A DNA stretch of 64,000 bases, from positions 553,501 through 617,500 of the forward strand of contig CAUJNA010003294.1 of assembly GCA_963377175.1 (NCBI GenBank), written 5' to 3'. Position 1 is the first letter of the stretch, and every line of letters starts with the position of its first letter. Shown piece by piece: positions 46,101 through 57,874 of the stretch. Under the pieces are notes generated by a model that made no database searches, was not told the origin of the DNA, and saw only the letters and a program-made list of their open reading frames with translations. The translations under genes were made by a program, and so were the position numbers. The stretch comes from Effrenium voratum (lineage: Eukaryota > Sar > Dinophyceae > Suessiales > Symbiodiniaceae).

Positions 46101-47204
46101 TGCGGAGACAAAAGTTGAATACGATCTGACCGTTATTTACGCGGACGTGATAAAAAGTGATGACGATCTGACGGTAATTCTGCGGAGATTAAAATTGAAA
46201 ACGGTTTGACCGTTATTCTGCAGAGAGTCAAAATGGATGACGATCTGACCGTCATTCTGCGGAGAGGTAAAACTGATGACGATCTGACCGTATTTCTGCG
46301 GAGAGGTAAAACGGATGACGATCTGACCGTGATTTCTGCGGAAAGATCAAAACCGATGACGATCTGAGCGTAATTTGCGGGGACGTGTCAACATTGATGA
46401 CGATCTGAATGTAATTCCGCGGAGACTAAAATTGAGTACGATCTGACCGTCATTCTGCGGAGACTAAAGTTGAACACGATCTGACCGTAAAATTTTGCGG
46501 ATGTGCCAAAAAAGATGACGATCTGACCGTAATTCTGCGGAGATTAAAATTGAATACGATATGACCGTAATTCTGCGGAGACTAAAATTTCGTACGATCT
46601 GACTGTTATTCTGCGGAGCCTTAAATTGACGATGATCTGACCGTAATTCTGCGGAGGCTTAAAATTAATGACAATCTGACCGTAGTTCTACGGAGAGGTA
46701 AAACTGATGACGATGGCGATCTGACCCGTCATTTGCGGGGACGTGATCAAAATTGATGACGATCTGGGGAGGTGATAAAAATTGATGACGATCTGACCGT
46801 AGTTCTGCGGAGAGGTGAAATTGAAGACGATCTGACCGATATTTGGGGGGACTTTATAAACATTGATGACGAGCTGACCGTAGTTCTGCGGAGAGAAAAT
46901 TGACGATCTGACCGTAGTTCTGCGGAGACTAAACTGATGAGGATCTGACCGTACTTGTGCGAAGAGGTGAAATTGACGATCTGACCGTAATTTCTGCGGA
47001 GAGGTCAAATGGATGACGATCTGACCTTCATTTGTGGGGACGTGATACAAATTGATGACGATCTGACCGTCATTCTGCGGAGACTAAAATTGAGTACGAT
47101 CGGACAGTAATTTTTGCGGAGAGGTAAAAGGCGATCTGACCGTTATTCTGGGGAGAGTGACGATCTGACCGTATTTCTGCGAAGACTAAACTCTAATTCC
47201 GCCC
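43151..47204 (+). repeat. 4-kb satellite array, unit about 36-43 bp
   Basis: About one hundred head-to-tail units of the form gatgacgatctgaccgtaat plus tctgcggagaggtaaaatt. A second class carries tgcggggacgtgataaaa instead. All units point the same way. A block of about 1.39 kb is duplicated: 44041 onward recurs at 45429, and 44711 onward recurs at 46366, with about 267 bp of extra units near 46085-46350. No transcript signal was seen. Confidence 0.95.
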
Positions 47205-48310
47205 TGACCGTGCCCTACATTAGGGACCCAAGACCGTCATTTTTAAGGTCTTTGCCCATGCTTCGGACAGTCCTACCTAGGGCGAAAACCCGTGCGCAAA
47301 GAACACCCATGCAGACAGTACTGGTAATTACCTGCATGTCAAGTGACTAGGTTTCAGGCTTCACGGGTTACATACATTTTAAATATCATACACGGCGGAA
47401 CGTATGTTCCATATGCATGCTGATGTGCAACCTTCCATCCATCATAAAACAGCATTGCATACAAATTGTAAATACACATACATGTATACACATACGCATA
47501 TGCATATATATATATATATGCATATACAGAGAGATTATGAACCAGCAAGCAAACAAATAGCGATACCATGAGCCCAGTTGTGTTGCAAATGTTGCGCCGC
47601 ATGGCCTCTTTGCCGCCGAGTGCGCCCATGCATCAAAATCCAAACTTAGTCAAGCTTCGCCAATGTATAGTTGCAGCTCGCACAACTGCCAGCCCAAAAC
47701 CATAAAACAGATCTATAGCCACAAGACACATCACCATGTTAGTTGAAATACTGGGCTACAGACTTGTACGAGTCGCTTAACACTCATACATTCATCGCGC
47801 CCCGCGTGTGAAGCAATAACCAACCGTACCACGACGCCCGCAAAATACATTCAGTTGTCCGGAACTCAACTGCAGGCGCAAGCGTGGTTGAAGAGTCACT
47901 CGCAGAAGTTGCCTGAGAGAGCAAGAAAAACGAAGCGCATATAAGGGCCCTGAAAACGCGTTTAGAATTTGTCCGGGCTTGGCCTCGGCTGGTACATACA
48001 TAACATACAAACATCCATCGTGAGAACATAGTCAAGTAGCTGCTTGTGGCTTGTGGGAGTGTCATAAGCTTGAACCGGTTTGAGTGGGCTCTAGGACGGA
48101 ACATGCTCAAGCTCGATGGGTAAGAATACGGAGGAATCAAGCTTCCGCCGCCTATCGATTTGACATGATAATTTACAGGCGAGGTGGGATAGTTGTCAGG
48201 CTAGAAAGTCAAGCGACCGTGAAAGTCGTGAAAGCGAGACCACGTCTTGTTGCGCAACTATTTTACAACGTCAGATACGGGGGTAGCCTAGAAGCCTCAC
48301 AGTTTTTGCC
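47205..48310 (-). repeat. Right arm of large inverted repeat
   Basis: Reverse complement of the left arm, with many substitutions and indels, and without the 41600-42170 segment. It includes an (at)n patch at 47505-47520 opposite the one at 42855-42880. The outer end matches as far as about 48285 (gtatctgacgttgtaaaa in reverse). Confidence 0.8.
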
Positions 48311-48764
48311 TGTGAATCAGGTGCGTGAACCACACACATGGAATAACAGCCCATCCGCCGCTAAAACAAAGTGAGTGTGAGTTGCACGTGTGTTTTTCTT
48401 GTGCGCCTTGAGTGGATAATAGGCCTCGGTGTCGCGCATTTGCTAGGCGGCGCTCTGGCATCGCCTGTTTGTAACCGACGTTCAATAATGATACATTACA
48501 TTACATTACATTACAGTACAGTACAGTACAGTACAGTACAGTACATTGCATTACATTACATTACATGACACACATACACACATACACACATACACACATA
48601 CCTACCTACATTACATACATACACGCATATATGCAAATATGCATGCATACATACATTCCACTACATCAAAGCACATCGCGTCAAATTAGCTGACCTTACG
48701 TTGCGTTACAATACATAACACTCATTGCACACATACATACACACATACTGGTCGCTTTTTCCAT
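48311..48764. repeat. Spacer plus (ACATT)n and (CAGTA)n
   Basis: Non-repeat sequence to 48490 includes a string similar to the 40811 spacer. It is followed by attac, cagta and acacat simple repeats. No gene seen. Confidence 0.7.
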
Positions 48765-49710
48765 GTCTTTGAAAGTCTCTGTCCGTCAGGGTTTCAACTG
48801 GTTCCTTTTTCCACGTCGTTAAAGTTCTCTGTCCGTTACCCCTCTCAACACTTGGTTTTTGCATGTTTTTGAACGTCTCTGTCCGTCACGGTTCTTACTG
48901 GTCGCCTTTTCCACGTCGTTAAAGTTCTCTGTCCCTCGCGGTTCTCAACAGTCGCTTTCTCCATGCCTTTGAAAGTCTCTGTTACGGTTCTTACTGGCGT
49001 CGTTAAAGTTCTCTGTCCATCACGGTTCTGAACGGTCGCGTGTTCCATGTCTTTGAAAGTCTCTGTCCTTCACGGTTCGTATTATTGGTTGCTTTTTCGA
49101 CGTCGTTAAAGCTCTCTGTCCGTCACGGTTATCAACGGTCGCGTGTTCCATGTCTTTGAAAGTCTCTGTCCGTCACGGTTCTTACTGGTCGCCTTTTCCA
49201 CGTCGTTAAAGTTCTCTGCATGTCACGGTTATCAACGGTCGCTTTTTCCATGTCTTTGCAAGTCTTTGGCCGTCAAGGTTCCTAACATTGGTTGCTTTTT
49301 GCACGTCGTTAAAGTTCTCTGCATGTCACGGTTATCAACGGTCGCTTTTTCCATGTCTTTGCAAGTCTTTGGCCGTCAAGGTTCCTAACATTGGTTGCTT
49401 TTTGCACGTCGTTAAAGTTCTCTGTCCCTCGCGGTTCTCAACAGTCGCCATGTGTTTGCAAATCTCTGTCCCTAGCGGTTCTTACTGGTCGCTTTTCCAC
49501 GTCGTTAAAGTTCTTTGTCCGTCACGGTTACCAACGGTCGCGTGTTCCATGTCTTTGAAAGTCTCTGTCCTTCACGGTTCGTATTATTGGTTGCTTTTTC
49601 GACGTCGTTAAAGCTCTTTGTCCGTCACGGTTCTCAACGGTCGTTTTTCCCATGTCTTTGAACATCTCTGTTCTTGCCGGTCGTTTTTTCCACGTCGTTG
49701 AAGATCTCTG
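48765..49710 (+). repeat. Dimeric minisatellite, about 110-120-bp period
   Basis: Two half-units alternate. One has ttttccatgtctttgaaagt and ctctgtccgtcacggtt. The other has cgccttttccacgtcgttaa and agttctctgtccgtcacgg. About eight dimers with losses. One long stretch (49230-49320 against 49330-49420) is nearly identical. Confidence 0.9.
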
Positions 49711-50039
49711 TCCCTATTGTGTTGGTTGTTGCATTGTTGCTCGTGTTGTGTTTGTGTTGTTTGTTGTTAGTTTGTTGCTTGTTGTTATTTGCTGGTTACT
49801 GTTTTTTCTGTTAATGCTTAATTTTCTAATGTATTACTGGTAGCACATCATTGATTGCCGTAGCTGGTCGAACTTGATTTTTTCTCCATTTTTGTCGGTG
49901 TTTGTCGGTTTTTGTCGGTTTTTGTCGGTTCTGTCGGTTTCTGTCGTTTGTTTCTGTGTTTTTTTCTCCTGGGGGGCCTTACGATCTGTTCACCTACGAT
50001 CTGTTCACCAAACATATTTTAGTGAAGCCAGGCTCTAAG
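49711..50039. other. T/G-rich sequence with (tttgtcggt)n
   Basis: gttgtt-rich sequence leads into about five tttgtcggt units at 49889-49945. A 15-bp direct duplication (acgatctgttcacct) lies at about 49981-50009. The copia pol coding sequence begins shortly after. Confidence 0.7.
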
Positions 50040-50795
50040 ACGTGCAGAACTCTGGCAATGCACGACTACGGCAAGGGTGTGGGCCGGCCGTCCTTCTAGC
50101 TCTCCTAGCAACGAGTCCGGAATTGGCCTATGTGACCTACAAAGGGCACGTGACTGTGGAGCATCTACGGCATGCTTCAAGCATGAAGCATGGAGAAGCT
50201 GGCGGTGCCTTGGGAAGATGCTCTACATGATGGACTTGGAACTGAACGAGAAGATGGAGGTGAAGATGCGGAAGCTCCTGATGTCCTGGAAATGGTGGTG
50301 AAGCTGGCGCTGTTCCAAAAGAAGGGCCGCTTGGTGGGTTTTGCAGAACCTGGACGGCCTCTTCCTGAAGTTCTACCTCAACTGGTGGTGTTTCCCTTTG
50401 CGTATCCTGTGGGGGTAGGCCTCCTGCCGGGACGTCAGGGATTGCTCCACCGAGCGGCTCGTCTATGCGGAGGAGTTCAATGAGGACTGTGGCTTCAGAC
50501 AAGGGCAAGGTACGAGCAGCAGACGAGCAGGTCGCAATCAGTGCGGAATCAGTGCCTGTGAGCGGACAGTGTATGGGGAGTCAGCGCAGAACTACCTGTA
50601 CGCGGTCGGACAATGGACGCCTCGGGAAGGCGCTCGCTGTCTGAAGGACATCTGGCGCGAGAGGAAGCGACGGAGCCACCGCTGAAGAAGGTCTCTGCGT
50701 CTTGGCGACAAGGGGTCCGAGGTCTTGGCCGCTAGCGAGCTTGCAAGCAGTGGTGCGACGGGCATGGAGATTGCCTGAAGTAGGATAAGCCCGGA
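50040..50795 (+). pseudogene. Copia pol, region between integrase and RT (decayed)
   Basis: Frames give LALLATSPELAYVTYKGHVT and VEHLRHASSMKHGEA (50095-50195), the end of the integrase-side region of dinoflagellate copia pol. They then give PWEDALHDGLGTEREDGGED and a stretch with EEATEPPLKKVSAS near 50660. Frames change repeatedly with stops. The protease and the integrase catalytic core were not found. Confidence 0.5.
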
Positions 50796-50796
50796 G

Positions 50797-51655
50797 ATGC
50801 GCGAGTCAGCGCTGGACCAGCGGCCGAAGTGGACTGACAACGATGCCGTCGAGGTTCTCAGTTTTGATGAGTCAAAGCGAGTTTTGCAGGACCTGCAGCG
50901 GAGAGACAAGACGAGTCAGGTTTTGCAACCGCGCTTTGTGCTGACGGACAAGAATGCATCACTGCGGACGAGCGGCAACGAAGTACCATTCAAGGCCTAT
51001 GCGCGGTTGGTGGTTCCTGGATTCAAGGACTACTCCAATCTGGCGGGGGAGCTGCGACGTGACGCACCGACGGGCAGTCGAATTGCACAACACACGCGGA
51101 TGCGTATGTTTCCAGAGCGCTGTGCATCAAAGGTGTGATACGCGCAGAGGCCCTGGTATTCCGATTCCTGGAGGGTGCTTAGCGCGTGTGCGAAAGGGGT
51201 TTTCTGACTTGCTGACGCACCGAGGGAATGGAATTTGCGGTTGAGCCGGACTCTGGCGGAAAATAAGTGGATCAAGTCTTCTTTGGACGGCGGATGCTGT
51301 TCGCTTATAGGGATGCTGGTCGGCCATGTGGATGATCTCTTGTTTACTGGCGATGAGACAGCTTTCGCATCGCTGGAAGCTATCGGCAAGGAGCTCGGAT
51401 TTGGCAGCTTGGGGGACCGTGACTTTATCTGGCGTGGCAAGAGGATCAGGCGAGCTCAAGGAGGTTGCATTGTGGTGTCCATGGAGAACTACCACAAGAA
51501 CCTACGGCTGACGGTGGTTCCTCGAAGTCGCCGATCATGCGTGTTTGACGGTTGAACAGCTGTGGAGCTCAAGCAACTGCGTGGCTTGCTTGGTTTGATA
51601 GAATGGTTGGTGGCGCAACTGAGGTTTGATATTGCATTTGAATTGAGTTAATTGC
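50797..51655 (+). pseudogene. Copia reverse transcriptase, frameshifted
   Basis: The first frame (50797-51138) reads VLQPRFVLTDKNASLR, PFKAYARLVVPGFKDYSN and LRRDAPTGSRIAQ, the start of a copia RT (K-A-R-L-V-V, then R-x-D-A-P-T). The second (51235-51540) reads KWIKSSLDGGCCSLIGM, VGHVDDLLFTGDETAFASLE (catalytic VDD at 51328-51336) and GFGSLGDRDFIWRGKRI. The third (51560-51650) reads LKQLRGLLGLIEWLVAQL and RFDIAFELS. The catalytic first Asp region between 51140 and 51240 is degraded. Not functional as written. Confidence 0.8.
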
Positions 51656-52436
51656 AAGTTGAGATCCCAACTGTTGGCACCCTGGTTCGTGCAAACAAGC
51701 TGCTTCACGATTGCAAAACAAGCTGGGATTTTGAGCTTCGGCTTTGCAATGTTGGATTTGAGCAGTGGTGGCCTCGTGATGTTCTCAGATGCAGCACTCG
51801 GCAACGTCAATGAAGCCGGTGCCGCAGAGGATGCGCCTATGCGTTCGCAGTCGTGCTTTGCCGTGCTTCTTGGGGACAGCGCGCTGGTTTCTGGCAAGAA
51901 GGGCGGTTTCAATGTGCTTGATTTCCGTTCGCGTCGCCTGCAGCGTGTGTGCCGCTCCTCATGCAGTGCAGAGACAATTGGCGTGGAAGAAGATTTTGAT
52001 GCAGCGCAACTTGGCAGAGACCTTCTGAAGGGTACGGCGGCAGATTACGTGTGGTCATGCCATGTTCCGCTTGTGGGTGTGACAGATGCAAAGGACAGCT
52101 GTAACAGGCTGTCTACTGACACTGGTTTTGGGTCGCAGAAGTCGCTTTGCTTCACAATTGCAGCGTCGAGGCAATTGCTGAGACGGCGATGGCAACGACC
52201 GACATGTGGGTGGACGCGGGGACCAAGGCCATGACACAACTCAGCTTCGCGGAGTTTTGAGCCGGGGTGAGTGGTCAACTGAGTACAGTCCTGAGTTCAT
52301 CAAGCAGACGGCCAAACACCTGAAAGGTGTTTCCGAGTTGCCAATCAGGACATGCCTGGCAGTTTTTCTAGCAGAAGAGCATGAATTGCTCCAGTTTTGC
52401 ATGAAGCGTGGCAGAGCCCAGTTGGCATTTTGTTGA
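51656..52436 (+). pseudogene. Copia RNase H domain
   Basis: The frame 51659-52234 reads TVGTLVRANKLLHD only in part, then GLVMFSDAALGNVNEAG, RSQSCFAVLLGDSALVSGKK and FNVLDFRSRRLQRVCRSSCS with AETIGVEEDFDAAQLGRDLL. VPLVGVTDAKDSCNRLSTDT and GFGSQKSLCFTIAASRQLLR follow. Another frame (52206-52436) gives VDAGTKAM, TTQLRGVLSRGEWSTEYSPE and FIKQTAKHLKG. This is the copia RNase H (SDA, AET, TDA acidic positions) and C-terminus. It ends about 220 bp before the right LTR, the expected place. Confidence 0.8.
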
Positions 52437-52657
52437 CGGTGTGGGGGTTCACGTAGCTCAGAGTGTGAAGGCTTTCCGCTTTTCTTAGAAGGATACCCGT
52501 TGAGTACAAGTGCGGGGTACTTTTTAGCAAAGAACCGAGGCGAGTGGCGATTGCTCGAAGAGCATGTTGTTATGGCGGGCTGCTGAAGAACATGCCATTC
52601 TGCCCCACCTAGTGACATTCTTCACCGGGTCCAAGGCAACAAAGAATTTTGAAGGCG

Positions 52658-52777
52658 TGTGAAAGCCATTGGATTGCCTTGGGCATCTCAGACTGTTTGC
52701 ATCTCGCCAATCGGTGGCAGGCGCAGCATTCTGTTTTCACAATCGGTGCCAAAATCAACCCCCTACTGGTTTCCACA
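52658..52777 (+). repeat. Right LTR of copia element
   Basis: 120 bp, tgtgaaagcc to tttccaca, followed by acact, which compares with gcact before the left LTR. The purine tract before it (caaagaattttgaaggcg) is weak. Confidence 0.7.
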
Positions 52778-55700
52778 ACACTAGTTTCCTAGCAAGCAGC
52801 TGGGGCATGCTCAAACTTTCTCACCTTATGTGCACCCTGAGGGAGTACAACGACGATCCCAACTTCGTTGAATTTGCATGTTTGCTTGACGGCCCATCCG
52901 GTGATCACTGGATAAGGCCTGGCCTTGTGAATCATGGGGTGCGAAGCCAAACTGTAGGCAGTTCACTGTTGTGAGCCCATTGGCAGGTTGAAGATGACCA
53001 TTGACGAGCCCGGTGCAGAACAGCAAACGTGCTTTTCGAGAATGGCTGCTCGGCGATACAGTTGGAGAACGTTGACTTCGCATGTTCGAGCCCTGCAGTA
53101 GGAGGGCTTGGTTGTGGCTGCGGTGTGGCTTTCGCCTGTCTTGGCTTTTGATTTTCGCGTTTGGCAACAGCTGTTCCTGCAAGCTCCACAGATCCATCTA
53201 AGGTGCCTCTCCGCATAGAGAACGCCATTGGGGACATTGCGCTCTCTGGCGATGGTGGTCCTGGTTCTTTGTATGTGCCTTGCTCGCCTTTCGCCTTTTG
53301 TGACGCCAGACAGACGCATTACGTCTCCGCTTGTGAGTTTGATCAGGACGAGGAGGTCGAAGGAGGGACGTACATAGACATCGACCTTCGCTGCCTGCCT
53401 ACAATATGCTGGTTGTTTCCATATTCAACCTGCGTCTCCATCGTGCCTCTATTCTCACCAGGTTTTCTCTTGGATGCGTCCGTTGTGAATGCTTCTGATC
53501 TCAGCAACATCCCCTCATGCATCCACATCCATGCGAATTATTGGCAGGTGTCCCTGGCTCAGAGGCTCAGAGCGTTGATTCGCACCAATTGCAGGGCTGC
53601 AAAAGCCAGCTGTCAAGGTGTTCGATTAAGTTCACGTGGGTGGAGGCACCTTTCAACTTCCACCAGGCCATGGGAACCTGAACTTAATGTGCGATTCAGT
53701 TCAGTGCTTGGAATTTGGTCACGAAGCCGGCCCAGACTGTGTAAGGAATGACTGGGGCAGGTAACTTTGCCCACCCACTAGACACGGACTTCTATTCCCT
53801 GGTGCCTGTGCCCGCGCAGCATTGAATTTCAATTTGCTTTGGCTAAGGGTTGGAAACCATAAGCCCAGGTCAATAAGACTGGCACTACAAATGATGCTGG
53901 CTTTGACGCTGTGACGGGGACACTGCACTTGCGCATGCACTTCAAGCAGCTGCCTGGCTTGGACGTGGCGATTTGATCCAAATCCCGGTGGCTTCTTGAC
54001 TGCCCAAGGCGAGGGCTGTATGGCAACTTCGGCATTCAGCACCTCGACTGGGATAGTCGGGTAGCTGATGGAAGCACTGCCCGCTGCACCGACAGGTTCC
54101 ACGGCTTCGGCGTGAACAGCCGGATTTTCACTTGGAGGCGTGGGGTGGCCTGAGAAACACCATGGCATATCCGCCCTGCCAGGATACTGCCACCTCCTGG
54201 GCTGCGCTTTGAAGTTGTGCAGGACCTTCAGCGCAGTTTGCGGCACGCGGCGTTTGTGTCATAGCAATCGAGGAGCCAGCATTCCTGTACACTCGCGCAC
54301 TCCCGGGCAACTCAGACTGGTAAGCTGTTGGTAGGGTGCATTGCCAAGCAGCCGTGTTGGCTCCGCACAACTTCCGTTGATAGATGTTTCCCCCCAGCGT
54401 GCGTTTAGATTAACACTCGCGTAATTATGATTGGACTTGCCAACGTGTTCCAGGCCAGGGCTGCAGCTGAGGCATGATGAACAAGTTAAGTTCTTTGGAC
54501 GACATGTTTAATAGTGACCACCTAACATCAGAAAAGCCATGAGCTTGCTGTGGTCAACGCGTCTTGAACGGCACCTTTTCTTTTCACTGTTGCTACCTCG
54601 TGGGCTGGCAACGCAGGAGATAGCCAGCGTTGCAAATTGGGCCGTGCCTTTTGGAAGAGCCAAGGCAACAGCTTTGATGTGCTTCCCAAAGTCCGCGTGC
54701 TGAGCGACTTGGGCCCTGTGAACGGCTGCTTGGCTGTACTCGGCGCTGGCCTCCAGTGTTTCCAGTCTGAGCCAGAGAGGTCTAGTCATTGCGACGGAAT
54801 TGGTCGAAGAGCCGGGGGCCAGATTTGAGAGTCTTGGCAATCACCCCACTGCGTGCAGCCCAAGAAGTTGACCGAGCACGTTTGGCAGCGACACCAAGGA
54901 AATTCACAAACCTGAAAATGTATGATGCGTTCGACTTCGTCTACTCGCGGCCATCTGGGACATCGGTGAATACCTTGAGCGGACAGAGTGCCATGCTTGG
55001 ATAATTGCACACCTTGTCATTGGCTGTGAGTTAGTTGGCAGGCGGTAGCTGCATGTTTCATTGCTGGTAGGTCAGGGCCCGGCGGAAGATGGCCTGGCCA
55101 TGTGGCCGTTATTGGGCATCTTTGACGGATCTGGATGCACAAGACACTGGGCACGATTTCAGGATTGGTTTCCTCCTGCAACGATTTCGTTTTGCTTTTG
55201 CCAGGTGGGGGGACGGCTGAGGAATGCGATTCATTGCTGAGGGTGTGTCTTCAGAAGTGGTGCCAGCGACTCCGGTTTGCTTCGAAGATCCCTTTGTCTT
55301 CACCATGGTGACACCGCCCCCGTGACCGAGCTGAACTGGCTAATGTTTGTTGGCTAATTGTGTTGGGATCTTGTGTGAGCGAGTTGCTCAAGATGAGAGC
55401 GGACAGTTCCAGGCATATGTACTGATGTGAGCATCGATGCCCGGTTAGGTTTGTACTGCTAATACGTTTAGACTGACCAGCTTCAAGTTGTTTCACGCTG
55501 CGCGAGACATTCAGCATTGAGGCCATCATGGCCATTGGGGGTCCCTATAAGCGATCTTGGCGGGTTGGTCACGATTGAGATCCGGCCGAAGTATGAGCTT
55601 CCACAATTCACGCAATTTCTAGGGGGGCTTGTGATTCGACTTCTTGTGTCCAGCGAGGGTGGCAAGGATATTCTAGATGTGGAAACGTCCATCGAGCTAT

Positions 55701-55825
55701 CACAGCGAATGCTAGCTGGATCAACTTGCCTTTTCCTTAACTCGGTGGAGATTCTACAAAGATGCACGCCGCTTGTACCTGTGCAAATAGCACCCTTCCC
55801 TGTTCTACGCACGAGCTTCCGGCAG
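52778..55825. other. Intron-like, no firm exon
   Basis: Mixed composition with several moderate open frames. None of 53161-53751 (plus), 53719-54246 (minus) or 54508-54840 (minus) shows a domain I recognise. The frame that becomes the 55826 exon is already open from about 55512, so the exon could start earlier. Confidence 0.35.
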
Positions 55826-56923
55826 GTCAGCTGGGAGAGAAGAATTTCACAGCCGGCGAAGATGGTGCTCAAAGCGACGGATCTTTCCGGCTCTGGCTTC
55901 CGCAGCGGTATGCCCCTCCCAGATGGCTTTCACAGCATGACGCCAGCCCAGCAGCTTGGGACCTGCGCGGAGGCCGCCGCGGATTCCAAGAGCCTCGCCA
56001 AGGCTTCCCTGACACCTGAGATCTCAGCAGAGATCGCCCCCAGCCAGTACAATGTGGTTCTGGCACCTCCGGATTTGGTCTATGTGGGTGCCATGTTCCT
56101 TATTAGAATCAAAGTGACCACAGCCAGTGGCGCACCTGCCCGCGACGTCCGCATCAGGGTTGGCATCAAGACGGTCTCGTCCACTTCGCCGAGCAGTACC
56201 TCGCCGGGGCTGTTGCAGTCGCTGGCCGCCAGTGGGAATTCCATCCAAGTTGTGTCGGACAGCAACGTCCAGCTGGACCCCTCCACCACCGTCAGGGTGA
56301 GCGACTCTGAGGGCGTGATTGGGTTTCCCCTTACGGTTGAGAGAGCCACGAGTGGCACCTATCAACTGCAATTCCAGCCCGACGTCCCCGATGCAAGGAT
56401 TGTACTACAGACTAGCACCTTCAAGGTGGAGAATCCTATCATTGGCATCTCCTCTCCCGATTCCTGGGGGCAACTGGAGATCACAGAGTTTGGAAAGCCC
56501 TTCAGGGTGAATCGAGCTCCACGCTTTTGCATCAGCACTGCGACCAACGAGACCTTGCAGCAGTTGCAAGATGCAGGTGTGCGGTCCTCACTCACCCTGA
56601 CGCTGAAGGGGGCGCCAGCCGAAAGGGAAGGCCGGGCGTCCCAGTTGGTGATGCAATTGAGGAAGCAGGCAGCCTCGGACGCGCAGGTGTCGGCCAACCG
56701 GATCCTGGAGCAATTCGCTCAAAACAAGAATGGTGCGTTGAACAGCGCAGCTAAGGCGTTGCTCAAGACCGCAAACAGCAAGGCAGTGGGAATCTTTGCT
56801 GGCTTCTCGGAGGAGTTCGCGGAAGCATGCTTCGAGACTCCGGCAAGGCAGCTGCTTGCCGGGGATCCAGCACTGGCTTCAAACCTCGGCAGCAACATCT
56901 CAGCCGCGGCAGCCGCTTGGAAG
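55826..56923 (+). CDS. Large ectodomain exon with Ig-like repeat
   Basis: 366 codons lie between a cag acceptor (55823-55825) and an aag|gtcaga donor, phase 0 at both ends. The Ig-like repeat spans about codons 70-200: NVVLAPPDLVYVGAMFLIRI, KVTTASGAPARDVRIRVGI, STTVRVSDSEGVIGFPLTVE and TSGTYQLQFQPDV. A second beta-rich part includes SPDSWGQLEITEFGKPFRV and SSLTLTLKGAPAEREG. The end is helical and Ala/Gln-rich (ASQLVMQLRKQAASDAQVSA). Joined to the next exon it leads to a multi-pass membrane region, so this is probably extracellular. Family of the whole protein is uncertain. The exact 5' limit is open. Confidence 0.75.
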
Positions 56924-57023
56924 GTCAGAGAATGCCGCGCCGCGAGATCTGGGTTAAAAAAGGAGAAAACAAAACACACACAAAACGCCGCAGCAGTGGC
57001 TGGTTCGGGTAAATTAATTTCAG

Positions 57024-57186
57024 GTCTCGGAGCTTCGGAGCTTTGGCCTTCGGACTGAGGAGGGCCTCATTGCAGAGCAGTCGGCCAGCTTGGCAGAGGC
57101 CCTGGGGGTGGATCCGCAGGCCCTGGGCGCCACGCAGGCCTTGAATCAGTTCACAGACGTCCTGATGCCTCCCGGCCGCATTCCTG
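57024..57186 (+). CDS. Exon joining ectodomain to membrane region
   Basis: It starts after aatttcag in phase 0, matching the phase-0 end at 56923 (GT-AG intron of 100 bp). It reads VSELRSFGLRTEEGLIAEQS, ASLAEALGVDPQALGATQAL and NQFTDVLMPPGRIP. A gtgcga donor at 57187 leaves phase 1. It has no start codon and a frame different from the preceding exon. Confidence 0.65.
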
Positions 57187-57299
57187 GTGCGAAATGGGCT
57201 CGGCTCCCTGTGTCTTCCTTTGGAAGCTAACAGCATGCCATGCATCGATGAATCGCAAGGCCGAACTTTTTGCTCAAGAAACTGGCGAATGAAAAGATT

Positions 57300-57345
57300 A
57301 CAAGGGAGAGAGAGAGAGAGAGAGAGACAGAGAGAGAGACAGAGC
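57300..57345. repeat. (GA)n microsatellite
   Basis: Interrupted ga repeats within the intron. Confidence 0.9.
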
Positions 57346-57423
57346 GCATTGCAATGGTCACGTGGCTGGGTTGTTTGCAGTTCATGCCGATGGTTATGCA
57401 AATTGCCGCCAGCCATGGGTCGA

Positions 57424-57620
<197 letters not shown>

Positions 57621-57874
57621 TGCTGATATAGCACCTGTCCGAGGTGTTTGCTTACTCTGTTTATCATTTTAGATGGTCGGCCTTTACTAGAAACGACGAG
57701 TGTGAAAAGGCGTTTGGCATGTTGGTTTCCCATTTCCGCCTCGCCTTCTTTTAGGTGGGCAGTTTCCTTTCGGCCACATGGCTCCTTGAGGCCCCGCTGC
57801 GTGTATGTGTTAATGCGTGCCTAGAAGGCCGCCCTTGCTTTGGGCGCCCCGCCTTGCTCTTCTCCATAGACCAA

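Larger units (their letters stand above)
36722..52777 (+). mobile_element. Ty1/copia-type LTR element, 16 kb, inflated by repeats
   Basis: Short LTRs bound it (36722-36860 and 52658-52777). Both start tgtgaaagccattg and end ccccctactggtttccaca, with TG...CA termini. The flanking bases are gcact on the left and acact on the right, a 4-of-5 target duplication. Just inside the left LTR lies tggtagcggagc, close to an initiator-tRNA-Met primer-binding site such as that of Ty1. Gag follows at 37.1-38.0 kb. Pol RT and RNase H lie at 50.0-52.4 kb just before the right LTR. Most of protease and integrase is absent. Instead, 38.0-50.0 kb holds simple repeats, an inverted repeat with a satellite, and other arrays. 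All frames are broken. It sits in a region that may be an intron. Confidence 0.75.

Noticed and set aside
43151..47204. CRISPR-like array of short repeats
   Set aside because: Units are contiguous and vary along their whole length; there are no constant repeats with unique spacers, and the context is eukaryotic.
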